Of a DNA stretch of 64,000 nucleotides, positions 9,972 through 18,351 are shown one piece after another. The stretch comes from Bog-473 sp963763575 (GTDB lineage Bacteria; Actinomycetota; Acidimicrobiia; Acidimicrobiales; RAAP-2), in assembly GCA_963763575.1 (NCBI GenBank), contig CAVXPD010000017.1, forward strand, positions 175,608-239,607, given 5' to 3'. Made by a program: the position numbers and the translations under genes. How positions within the stretch are numbered: the stretch's first letter is position 1; each line of letters begins with the position of its first letter. The notes beneath the pieces are model-generated. The model had not been told where the DNA came from. It did no database searches and was given only the letters and a program-made list of their open reading frames with translations.

Positions 9972-10781
9972 TCATCCCCGCTTGGGCGACCATTCCCAGC
10001 GGCGCAGGCTGATCCAGACCCCGACGGCGCCCCAGATGAGCATGACCAAGATGTCGTTCCACGGCGACGTGCCCGGGGTGGCGTTGAACGTATTCACGCA
10101 CGCCAGGATCAGATGGCGGATCGGGAAGAAGTCGGTGAACGTCGCCAGGCCCGAGCCGGACTTGACCGGGAAGTAGAGACCGGAGAGCGCGATCAGGATG
10201 AAGAAGACGAGGCTCACGATCGGCCCGGCGGCGTCCGCGTTGGGGACGATCGTGCTGACACCGACACCGAGCGCCGTGAAGCAGAACGCCCCGACGACGA
10301 GCACGAGGATGAACTCCGGCACGTTGTGCGGGCCATGGATGCTGTAGCCGATCCAACCGACCAGCAGCACCAGGATGATCTGGATCGCCGCGATGATCAT
10401 GGTGCTGAGGAAGACCGCCGCCAGCAGCATCCAGGTCGGCAACGGGCTCAGCCGCAACCGCTTGAGCAGCCCCATCTCGCGCCGGTTCACCAACTGGATG
10501 GACAAGATGTTGAAGCAGGCGGCCATGATGCCGTAGGCGACGAAGGCGGGAAGGTAGTACTGCCCAAGGTTGATGTGCTTGAGGAAGCTGACCGTCGAGT
10601 GTCCCGAGGTCGACAAGAAGATGACGACGAAGACAACGGAGAACCCGACCGTGAGGGCCGCGCCGATCGGGTTCAGCCAGAAGGACAGCTGCTCGAAGTA
10701 GACCTGGCGCCCCACCAACGGCAGGTCGCTCACCCCCCGGAAGGAGCCCTCGACGGGCGTCTCGGTTGCGATCGTCGTCAT
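9972..10781 (-). CDS. ABC-2 type transporter permease
   Basis: 269-residue integral membrane protein with about six helices of the ABC-2 (DrrB-like) family. It starts at ATG 10781, overlapping the ATPase stop by ATGA, so the two subunits are co-translated. Notable segments are LSFWLNPIGAALTVGFSVVF (TM1), NREMGLLKRLRLSPLP (the conserved cytoplasmic loop that contacts the ATPase) and LSGLYFPV near the end. With the ATPase it forms a half-transporter pair likely to export a lipid or hydrophobic drug. Confidence 0.85.
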   Translation of the reverse strand: MTTIATETPVEGSFRGVSDLPLVGRQVYFEQLSFWLNPIGAALTVGFSVVFVVIFLSTSGHSTVSFLKHINLGQYYLPAFVAYGIMAACFNILSIQLVNRREMGLLKRLRLSPLPTWMLLAAVFLSTMIIAAIQIILVLLVGWIGYSIHGPHNVPEFILVLVVGAFCFTALGVGVSTIVPNADAAGPIVSLVFFILIALSGLYFPVKSGSGLATFTDFFPIRHLILACVNTFNATPGTSPWNDILVMLIWGAVGVWISLRRWEWSPKRG

Positions 10782-11722
10782 CGCCGCGAGGCCTCCTCCA
10801 TCGCTTCTTCGACATCCGTCGGCGAGCCCTTGGTCAAGCCGAGGTAGACGTCCTCCAAGGACACCCGGAGCACCGACAGGCCGGTCAACTCGTGGCTGCC
10901 GGCGAGGGCCCACCCCGTCAGCTCGTGGAGCACTCGCAGCTCGTCCTCGGTGCGGACCTCGACGTACCCGTCGTCGTCGGGCGGCGACGCGGAAACGGGG
11001 AGGTCGGACGCGCCGACCCCTTCGGGCAGCCGGAACCGGATGGTGACCGCCCCGAGGTCGCGTCCCCCGATGGATTCCGGCGTGCCGCTGGCGACGATCT
11101 CCTGGCCGAAGAGGACCGCCACCTGGTCCGCCAGGGCCTCGACCTCGTCCATGTAGTGCGTCGTCAGCAGCACGGTCGTCCCCTCGGCGGCCAGCAGTCT
11201 GATCAGCTCCCAGGTCTCTCGCCGCCCCGAGGGGTCGAGCCCCGTCGTCGGTTCGTCGAGGAAGAGGAGCTCGGGGTTGCCGACGATGCCGAGCCCGACG
11301 TCGAGCCGGCGCTGTTGGCCACCGGAGAGGCGCTTCACACGGTCGTCAGCCTTCTCGGACAACCCGATCAGCTCGATCACCTCGTCGACCGGCCTCGGGT
11401 CGGGGTAGTAGCCGGCGTTGCGCGTCATAACTTGGCGCACCGAGTAATAGGGCTCGATCGCCAGCTCCTGCAGCACCACGCCGATCCTCGTCCGCAACCA
11501 GCGCTGCGTACTCCCCTGCGCAGGATCGACCCCGAGCGTCTCCACCCTGCCTCCACTCCGGGTGCGGAAGCCCTCGAGGATCTCGACACACGTCGTCTTG
11601 CCGGCGCCGTTCGGGCCGAGCAGCGCGAAGACCTCGCCCTTTTGCACCTCGAAGCTGACGTCGCGTACCGCGACGGTGTCCCCGTACGACTTGGACAGGT
11701 GTTCGACAGCGACCGCCGGCAT
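10778..11722 (-). CDS. ABC transporter ATP-binding protein (DrrA/daunorubicin-resistance type)
   Basis: 314-residue ATPase with Walker A GPNGAGKTTCVEILEG, signature RLSGGQQRRLDVGL, Walker B LLFLDEPTTGLDPSGRR and the switch His in LLTTHYMDEVEAL. The C-terminal extension (about residues 225-314) is typical of DrrA-type export ATPases. It sits 22 bp after the MarR gene and overlaps the permease, so regulator and transporter form one operon. Confidence 0.9.
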   Translation of the reverse strand: MPAVAVEHLSKSYGDTVAVRDVSFEVQKGEVFALLGPNGAGKTTCVEILEGFRTRSGGRVETLGVDPAQGSTQRWLRTRIGVVLQELAIEPYYSVRQVMTRNAGYYPDPRPVDEVIELIGLSEKADDRVKRLSGGQQRRLDVGLGIVGNPELLFLDEPTTGLDPSGRRETWELIRLLAAEGTTVLLTTHYMDEVEALADQVAVLFGQEIVASGTPESIGGRDLGAVTIRFRLPEGVGASDLPVSASPPDDDGYVEVRTEDELRVLHELTGWALAGSHELTGLSVLRVSLEDVYLGLTKGSPTDVEEAMEEASRR

Positions 11723-11744
11723 GCGCCCCGCACGTTACCGGGGC

Positions 11745-12230
11745 TCAGGAGCCTGCCGCGACTCTTTCCTTTCCCCGTTCCTTAGCGGACGGCGACGCGG
11801 CCACCCCGCGGTCCCTCACCGCCAAGACTTTGTCGAGCAGGTCGCGCAGCTGGCGCAACTCCGACTGCGAGAGCGACGAGAAGGCGGCGGGGGGGACGGA
11901 GAGGATGGCGTCGATCTCGGAGGCCAGCTTCCGGCCGGCGTCGGTGAGCACGATGATCTTCACCCGTCGGTCCTCGGGCGAGGGTTCGCGGCGGGCCAAG
12001 CCCCGCTGGTCGAGGTCGTCGACGAGGGACGTGATGTAGGAGGGATCGCAACCGATCGACTTGGCCATCTCGCCCATGGAGACGCCGTCGGCTTGGGCCA
12101 GTCGCATCAGCGTCTTGATCACCCCGGGCGACAGCTTCGTGCGACTGCCGAGCGCGGCCATCCGCTCCACGTGCTCACCTTCGAAGGCGACGCGGCGGAG
12201 ACGCTCGAAGGCGTCCTCGGCGAGTCCCAC
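11745..12230 (-). CDS. MarR-family transcriptional regulator
   Basis: 161-residue winged-helix repressor. The recognition part reads SMGEMAKSIGCDPSYITSLVDDLDQRGLARRE followed by the wing DRRVKIIVLTDAGR, classic MarR. A GTG at 12230 is the first usable start because the frame is closed by TAA shortly upstream. MarR proteins usually repress efflux genes and release DNA on binding a phenolic or lipophilic ligand. Here it heads the ABC exporter/acyl-CoA ligase operon and is divergent from a gutted MFS gene whose promoter region carries a possible operator. Confidence 0.85.
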   Translation of the reverse strand: MGLAEDAFERLRRVAFEGEHVERMAALGSRTKLSPGVIKTLMRLAQADGVSMGEMAKSIGCDPSYITSLVDDLDQRGLARREPSPEDRRVKIIVLTDAGRKLASEIDAILSVPPAAFSSLSQSELRQLRDLLDKVLAVRDRGVAASPSAKERGKERVAAGS

Positions 12231-12258
12231 CGCCTGATTGTCGCACCGGTGAAACTCT

Positions 12259-12286
12259 TTGACAACTCCATACCTTTAAGTAGTAT
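12259..12286 (+). promoter_or_regulatory. Sigma-A-like promoter with possible MarR operator
   Basis: TTGACA (12259-12264), 16 bp, TAGTAT (12281-12286), pointing at the truncated MFS gene. The spacer holds the imperfect palindrome TACCTTTAAGTA (12271-12282), a plausible operator for the divergent MarR. Operator function is inferred from position and symmetry. Confidence 0.45.
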
Positions 12287-12298
12287 GAACTAAATCGC

Positions 12299-12630
12299 AT
12301 GGCGCTACTCCGACGGGCACGCGCCCACTCCCGAGCCGACCGCGACCTCGTCGACGAGGTCCCGCCCATCAGCAACGGCAGCACAAAAATTCCGGGCGGT
12401 TCTGCCGGCATCATCGGGTCCACGGTCAAGCTGCCGCCGCCCGTGGGCGACCCCGTGGCGGCGGCGTTCGCCCACACGTTCTGGTGGTCGGTGGGCGCCA
12501 TCCTCCTCGCGTTCATCCCGACGCTGTTCCTGCCCAACCGCGCCCCAGGAGCGGAGCGATCCGGCGACGAGGCCCAAGCGACCGGCCGAAGGCCGACGGC
12601 GAGAAGGTCGCCGGGGCCATGCTGGACTGA
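12299..12630 (+). pseudogene. Remnant of a DHA2 MFS exporter (C-terminal end only)
   Basis: The frame from 12299 reads through a short N-terminal stretch into VGDPVAAAFAHTFWWSVGAILLAFIPTLFLP, which resembles the last helix of DHA2-type exporters, then shifts frame near 12590 and ends KADGEKVAGAMLD-stop at 12630. All earlier helices are missing, so most of the gene has been deleted while the promoter and both ends stayed. A divergent MarR plus DHA2 pair is a common efflux unit, which supports the reading. Family call rests on the last helix only. Confidence 0.5.
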
Positions 12631-12686
12631 CGCCGGACCCGCAGGTCCTCGACGCCCTCGCCGTCGCGCTCGACCGTGCCGGCTGC

Positions 12687-13424
12687 GTGGCGGCCGGCGA
12701 GGAGGCGGCCGAGCTCGCCGATGCCGCGGCCGGGGACATGGCGCACCTGGCCACACTCCTCGAGCGTCGGCTGGCCGGCGAGCCCCTGGCCTGGGTCACC
12801 GGCCGCGCCGACTTCAGCGGGCTGACGCTGCGGATCGACCCGGGCGTATATGTGCCGCGTTGGCAGAGCGTCGAGCTCGTCGAGCGTGCCGCCCGACGCC
12901 TGCCCGACGCGCCCACGCCCGGCCGAGCCATCGACGTGTGCACCGGGTCTGGTGCGGTCGCCGCCGCCCTGGCGCTGCGGCGCCCGACGACGCGCATCGT
13001 GGCGACGGACTGCGAGCCGACGGCCGTCGCCTGCGCCCGGGCGAACGGCGTCGACGCCGTGGTCGGCGACCTCTTCGAGCCAGTGCCGCCGGAGTGGTAC
13101 GGCCAGACCGACGTCGTCGTCGCAGTCGTGCCGTATGTCCCGACCGACGCCTTACGGCTCCTCCCCCGCGACACCCTCGCGTTCGAGACCGTGACCCACT
13201 ACGACGGCGGGCCGGAGGGCACGGCCACGTTGGGGCGCGTGGTGGCCGAGGCGCCGCAGTTCCTCCGCCCCGGCGGCGCTCTCGTGCTCGAGCTGGGCGG
13301 GGACCAGGCCGACGCGGTGGCCACGGCGATGGAGCGACGCGGCTATGGCGAGATCGCGACGTGGTGCGACGAGGACGGTGACGTCCGGGGTATTGAGGGA
13401 ACACTGCGGCGCGGCGCCGGTTAG
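12687..13424 (+). CDS. PrmC/HemK-related protein (glutamine-N5) methyltransferase-like protein
   Basis: 245 residues from the GTG at 12687; coding character and PrmC-like helical sequence reach upstream to about 12630, so the true start may be a non-standard codon there. The SAM site is AIDVCTGSGAVAAALAL with the acidic loop VATDCEPTAVACARANG. The catalytic motif, NPPY in PrmC and NAPY in its actinobacterial relatives, is here VVPY (followed by VPTDALRLLP), so the substrate-binding Asn appears replaced. It is likely a member of the PrmC-related group of unknown substrate rather than the release-factor methyltransferase. Confidence 0.7.
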   Translation: MAAGEEAAELADAAAGDMAHLATLLERRLAGEPLAWVTGRADFSGLTLRIDPGVYVPRWQSVELVERAARRLPDAPTPGRAIDVCTGSGAVAAALALRRPTTRIVATDCEPTAVACARANGVDAVVGDLFEPVPPEWYGQTDVVVAVVPYVPTDALRLLPRDTLAFETVTHYDGGPEGTATLGRVVAEAPQFLRPGGALVLELGGDQADAVATAMERRGYGEIATWCDEDGDVRGIEGTLRRGAG

Positions 13425-13493
13425 GGGCGGCCGAACACCAGCCCACTCCTCTTACGCTGTCGTCCCGAGACGCTTGTGATCGCGTCGCCTGTG

Positions 13494-14051
13494 TCAGCAG
13501 CCCCGCTGCAACACCAGAGCCTTGAACAAGGCGCCCCATTCGTAGGCGAGCTGATAGAGCCACTCGCCGATCCCTTGCGGTGCGATCGCGACCTCGAGCA
13601 CCTGTCCGGGGTAGCAGCGACTGATGCGGAGGCGGGCCCGCGTGGCCTGGGTCGTCTGGGCGACGACGATGATCCGCCTCCAGCCCATTTGCTTGGACAG
13701 GTGCGCGATCGAGCGCGCTTCGCCCTGGGTCGTTTGAGGGTCGGCGACGAAGCACGTGATCTTGACGTGAGGAAGCTGCGGCGCAAGGCGACCCTGGAGG
13801 TACGCGCAGTGGTGGTGTCCCGACGAGACGGAGAGCACGAGATCGGGCGCGTAGCCCTCCTTCGCCAGCTCCACGCCCTTGTCGATCGCCGGGGCGCCGT
13901 GGCCGCCCAGCACGACGATCGCATCGGAATGCTCGGGCGCGTTGAGGTCGGGATAGACGAAGAGCACGGCAGTCATGACGCAGAGACCCACCACCAGCGC
14001 CACCACGACCACCGCGATGACGCGCGACCGCCTGGACCGGAGGAATCTCAT
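13494..14051 (-). CDS. YdcF/SanA-like DUF218 membrane-anchored protein
   Basis: 185 residues: a basic N-terminus, one strong helix (VIAVVVVALVVGLCVMTAVLF, about 10-30), then a DUF218 domain with the conserved DAIVVLGGHG start, a TTQGEARSIAH segment and RRIIVVAQTTQATRARL. Family members (SanA, ElyC, YdcF) influence envelope integrity, but the reaction is unknown. It follows the acyl-CoA dehydrogenase gene by 81 bp on the same strand. Confidence 0.8.
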   Translation of the reverse strand: MRFLRSRRSRVIAVVVVALVVGLCVMTAVLFVYPDLNAPEHSDAIVVLGGHGAPAIDKGVELAKEGYAPDLVLSVSSGHHHCAYLQGRLAPQLPHVKITCFVADPQTTQGEARSIAHLSKQMGWRRIIVVAQTTQATRARLRISRCYPGQVLEVAIAPQGIGEWLYQLAYEWGALFKALVLQRGC

Positions 14052-14132
14052 ACTGGACGCGACATTGTGGCAGGCGGCGCGGACGCGCCAGGTGCAGACG
14101 CGCCTGGCCGGCGCAGCGTGTCCCGAAGGCCG

Positions 14133-16302
14133 TTACCTGATCAGCGGGTCTCGGGGCAGTCCGAGAATGCGCTCGGCGATCTGGTTCCGGGTGATCTCCG
14201 ACGTGCCGCCCGCGATGGACATGGCCCGCGTCGCCAGCTCGGTGTAACCAGCCATGGCGTCCTCGCCGTCGAGGAACGCGGTCGGCGCGCCGACCAGGTC
14301 CGCCTGCAGCCGCGCCCGTTCATGACCCTGTTCGGCCAGTACCAGCTTCGTCACGTTGCCCTCCGGCCCGGGGCCGGCACCGACGACGGCGCGCTGGGCG
14401 CGGCGCAGGTTGAGCACCCTGAGCGTGTGCTCCTTCGCCAGAATCGCCCCGATGCGGGCCGACGCGCCCGGGACCCGATCTCCGCCGCGCTTGTGCAGCG
14501 CCAACAGGTCCATGGGCCGGAAGATGCCGCCGGATCCGCCACCGATGGAGACCCGCTCGTTGCCCAACGTGGAGCGCGCCACCGTCCAGCCGTCGTTGGG
14601 CATTCCGACCACGTCGTCATCGGGCACGAACACGTCGTCGAAGAAGACCTCGTTGAAGTCCGAGTTGCCAGTGATCTGTCGCAGCGGCCGCACCTCGACA
14701 CCGGGGCCATGCATGTCGATCACCATCGTCGTGATGCCCGCGTGCTTGGGGGCATCGGGGTCGGTGCGCACGGTGGCCAGCCCGAGATCGCAGTGTTGCG
14801 CCCCGCTCGTCCACACCTTCTGGCCGTTGACCTTCCAACCGCCCTCCACGCGGATGCCCCGGGTCTTCACCGCGGCAGCGTCGGAGCCGGCGTCGGGCTC
14901 GCTGAAGAGCTGGCACCAGACGTACTCGCCCATCAGCGTCTTGAAGACCCAGCGCTCCACCTGGTCTGGTGTGGCGTATTGGTTCACCGTCATGATGTTC
15001 CACCCGGTGATGCCGAGCCCTGGGACCTTGACGCCGGCGGCGCGCAGCTCCTCGTCGATCACGATCTGCTCGACGGCGCCCGCCGCCCGGCCCCAGGGCT
15101 TCGGCCAGTGGGGCACCAGCAGGCCGGCCTCGAGCAGCGCCCGACGCTGCTCTGTGCCCGACCAGCGCGCCGATCCTCTGGGCTTCGGCGCGGATGTCGT
15201 GGCGCAGCGAGTCCGCTTCAGCCGGCAATTCCAGCGTGACCTCCCGGCTCGTGCCCCTCTCCGCCTGCGCCGTCACGTCCTCGGCGTCGCCGGGAGAGCC
15301 CAAGATCGCGTTGAGGACCAGCGCTCGGCGCAGGAACAGGTGCGCGTCGTGCTCCCACGTGAAGCCGATGCCGCCGTGGACCTGAATGTTCATCTGCGCG
15401 TTGTCCACTGCCGGCGCGAAGGCGAGATGTGCCGCCATGGCCGCCACCATGTCGAATTCGTTCGGCGTCCCCTCCCAGGCGCGGGCCGCGTCCCAGACGG
15501 CCGCCGTGGCCAACTGGGTGGCCACGAGCATGTTGGCGCAATGGTGCTTGACGGCCTCGAACGTGCCGATAGTGCGCCCGAACTGGATACGCTCCTTTGC
15601 GTAGGCCGCCGCGGCGTCGGTACAGGCGTCCATGATCCCGACCGCCTCGGCGGCCCCGAGCACCCGTGCCGCTGCGCGCGCCGGGCGCACTGCGCCGGCC
15701 AGCACGTCCACCGGGGCGACGGCGACGCCGGACACCGTCACGGTGACCGACCGGCGGGAGGGGTCGAGGTCCTTGCTCCCACTGATCCTGAGGCCGGCGA
15801 CGTCGCTCCGCACGATCACGACGTCATCACCCGCGCGTAACAGCAACAGGTCGGCCGCCTTCCCGCCCAAGACGACGCCGCCGTCGCCGTCGAGTGCGCC
15901 GCTGTCCGCGTCGAAGCTCAGGGCGCCGGCCAATCCAAGCGCGGCGGTGACGCTGCCATCGGCCAGCGCGGGCAGGTAAACCTCCTGCTGCTCGTCGGTC
16001 CCGCAGCGGGCGATCACCGCCGAGGCCAAGACGGTGGGGAGGAACGGGCCCGGAGCGACCTGTCGCCCGAGCTCTTCGAGCACGACGACGAGCTCGCTGA
16101 GCGAGCCCCCGCCACCTCCGTGCTCCTCGGGGAGATGGACGCCCAACCAGCCCAGGTCGGCCATCTCCTGCCAGAACGACGGCCGCGGTTCGTCGGGCGA
16201 CTCCAGGAGCGCCCGATTGGCCGCCAGCGAACCGTGCGTGGAGAGGACGGCGCGTACCGTCGCCCCCAACTCCTGATGTTCGTCGGTGATCGCGATCGGC
16301 AT
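14133..16302 (-). CDS. Double-domain acyl-CoA dehydrogenase (FadE34-like fusion), frameshifted
   Basis: One gene of about 722 residues built from two acyl-CoA dehydrogenase domains in tandem. Domain 1 (16302 to about 15190) starts MPIAITDEHQELG and holds AAAYAKERIQFGRTIGTFEAVKH and VHGGIGFTWEHDAHLF. Domain 2 (about 15150 to 14133) has LFSEPDAGSDAAAVKTRG, GWKVNGQKVWTSGA and the C-terminal GGTSEITRNQIAERILGLP. The frame changes once near 15155-15165; removing one base restores ALSGTEQRRALLEAGLL and joins the halves (2170 nt = 723 codons plus 1). Such fusions resemble mycobacterial FadE34-type enzymes that act on steroid side-chain or branched acyl-CoAs. Substrate here is inferred only by that likeness. 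Confidence 0.85.
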
Positions 16303-16491
16303 ACCTGCCCCCTTGTGACGCGCGCGGCCTGCGGTGACGCTACAGAACGGCGGTCCGCTCGCCCAACTCGGAACGGATAGGCTGACGACGTGGAGTAGAG
16401 CCCCGACGTCGCTCGCCGGACGCCGCGTCGAATTTCGACCTTGCCGAGCGTCCTCGCCGCCCTCGTCCCCCTCTTGTTCCGGAGCTCACCC

Positions 16492-18207
16492 ATGCCGTCT
16501 TCCATCGTTGCCCCGGCGGCCACCCTCGTCGCCCGTCACCTCACCTACGAGCGCGGTGGCCGCGTTGTCCTCAACGACGTGTCGCTGACGGTCGGACTCG
16601 ACACATGCCTCGGCGTCGTCGGCCCGAATGGCGTCGGCAAGTCGACGCTCCTGCAGATCTTGGCCGGGCTCGTTGCGCCGACCGCCGGCGACGTCCGACT
16701 CGACCCACCCACTGCGACCGTGGGCTACCTGAGCCAGGAGCAGGCACACCGGGGTGACGAGTCGGTGCGCGCCGCGTTGTACCGCAGGACGGGTGCCGCC
16801 GCAGCCGAGGCGGAGCTGACCGGGGCGGCGGCCGCCCTGGGCGGCGCGCATGCCGACGGAGGGGGTGAGCGGGAGGTGGTGAGGGCGGAGGCGCGCTACG
16901 CCGACGCGCTGGAGCGGTACGAAGCATTGTCGGCCGGGGACTTCGAAGCCCGGCTCGTGACGACGCTCGAGCAGGTGGGCCTCCCAGCCGAGGTGGCCGA
17001 GCGGCCGGCGGCCCGGTTGTCGGGGGGCCAGGAGGCGCGGGTGGCGCTGGCGGCGATCTTGTTGGCGCGCTTCGACCTGACGTTGCTCGACGAACCGACC
17101 AACGACCTCGACTTCGACGGCTTGGGCCGGCTCGAGGAGATGGTGGCCCGGCGCCGCGGCGGCCTCGTGATCGTGTCGCACGACCGCGCCTTTCTGGATC
17201 GCTGTGTGACGGACGTGCTCGAGCTGGACGAGCACACGCGGCAGGGGCGGACATACGGCGGAGGCTGGACCGGCTACGTCGCGGAGCGAGCAGCCGACCG
17301 GCAGCATGCGGCCGAGGCGTACGCCGTCTACGAGACCCAGCGCGCGGAACTGCGGCGGCGGGCCCAGCGCGAGCGGCAGTGGGCGACCAGCGGCGTGTCC
17401 CGCGAGAAGAAGAACCCGCGCGACAACGACAAGGCGCAGCGTGATTTCCGCATCAATCGAACCGAGCGGCTGGCGTCACGGGCGCGGCGCACCGAGCGCG
17501 CCATCGACGCGCTGGACGTGGTGGAGAAACCGTGGGAGGGATGGAAGCTCCGCTTCTCCATCAACGAGGCGCGACGGTCGGGGGACGTCGTGGCGCACCT
17601 CGAGGACGCCGTCGTGGTCCGGGGCGATTCGGACGCCTTCACCCTCGGGCCCTTCACCCTCGACCTCGCGTGGGCCGACCGCGTGGCGTTGATCGGCCCG
17701 AACGGGTCGGGCAAGACCACGCTCGTCGAGGCCATCCTCGGCCGCCTGCCGCTGGTGCGGGGAACCCGGCGCCTCGGCCCGAGCGTCATCGTGGGCGAGC
17801 TCGCTCAGGACCGGCGCGTCCTAGTGGACGACTCGGCCAGTGTGACAGACGCGTTCGTTGTTGCGACCGGGCTGCAACGCGACCGCGCCCGCTCGCAGCT
17901 GGCCAAGTTCGGCCTGAGCGCCGACGCCGTCCTGCGTCCTCCGTCGTCACTGTCGCCGGGCGAGCGGACGCGCGCCGAACTGGCCGCGTTCGCGGCCAAG
18001 GGCGTCAACTTCCTGGTCCTCGACGAGCCGACCAACCACCTGGACCTCCCGGCCATCGAGCAGCTCGAGGAGGCGTTGGACGGCTACGACGGCACCCTGC
18101 TGCTCGTCTCGCACGATCGCCGGCTGCTCGAGTCGGTGACCCTGACCCGACGCATCGTCCTCCCGGGACGCGACGAGCCGTTCCGGGGAGTGCGGGAGGA
18201 CCGTTAG
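16492..18207 (+). CDS. ABC-F family ATPase (ribosome-associated/antibiotic-resistance type)
   Basis: 571 residues from the ATG at 16492, with two ABC domains and no membrane helices. Domain 1: GPNGVGKSTLLQILAG, LSGGQEARVALA, LLDEPTNDLDFDG. A charged interdomain linker (about 265-370, rich in Arg/Glu) follows. Domain 2: GPNGSGKTTLVEAILG, LSPGERTRAELA, LVLDEPTNHLDLP. ABC-F proteins act on the ribosome as translation factors or protect it against antibiotics. The first domain reads DEPTNDLD where the canonical form is DEPTNHLD. It has no operon partners. Confidence 0.9.
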   Translation: MPSSIVAPAATLVARHLTYERGGRVVLNDVSLTVGLDTCLGVVGPNGVGKSTLLQILAGLVAPTAGDVRLDPPTATVGYLSQEQAHRGDESVRAALYRRTGAAAAEAELTGAAAALGGAHADGGGEREVVRAEARYADALERYEALSAGDFEARLVTTLEQVGLPAEVAERPAARLSGGQEARVALAAILLARFDLTLLDEPTNDLDFDGLGRLEEMVARRRGGLVIVSHDRAFLDRCVTDVLELDEHTRQGRTYGGGWTGYVAERAADRQHAAEAYAVYETQRAELRRRAQRERQWATSGVSREKKNPRDNDKAQRDFRINRTERLASRARRTERAIDALDVVEKPWEGWKLRFSINEARRSGDVVAHLEDAVVVRGDSDAFTLGPFTLDLAWADRVALIGPNGSGKTTLVEAILGRLPLVRGTRRLGPSVIVGELAQDRRVLVDDSASVTDAFVVATGLQRDRARSQLAKFGLSADAVLRPPSSLSPGERTRAELAAFAAKGVNFLVLDEPTNHLDLPAIEQLEEALDGYDGTLLLVSHDRRLLESVTLTRRIVLPGRDEPFRGVREDR

Positions 18208-18351
18208 GACGGACGCCTGCGGCGAGGCAAGCGGCCTCGTGAACTGGACAGGGCCGTTTGGGAGCTTTGGGTCCGTGAGGATCGTTCGTCTCGGGCGTTA
18301 CCGGTGTAGCGTGCCCCAGGTCTACGGGGCGGAATCGGGAGGACCGTCGCA

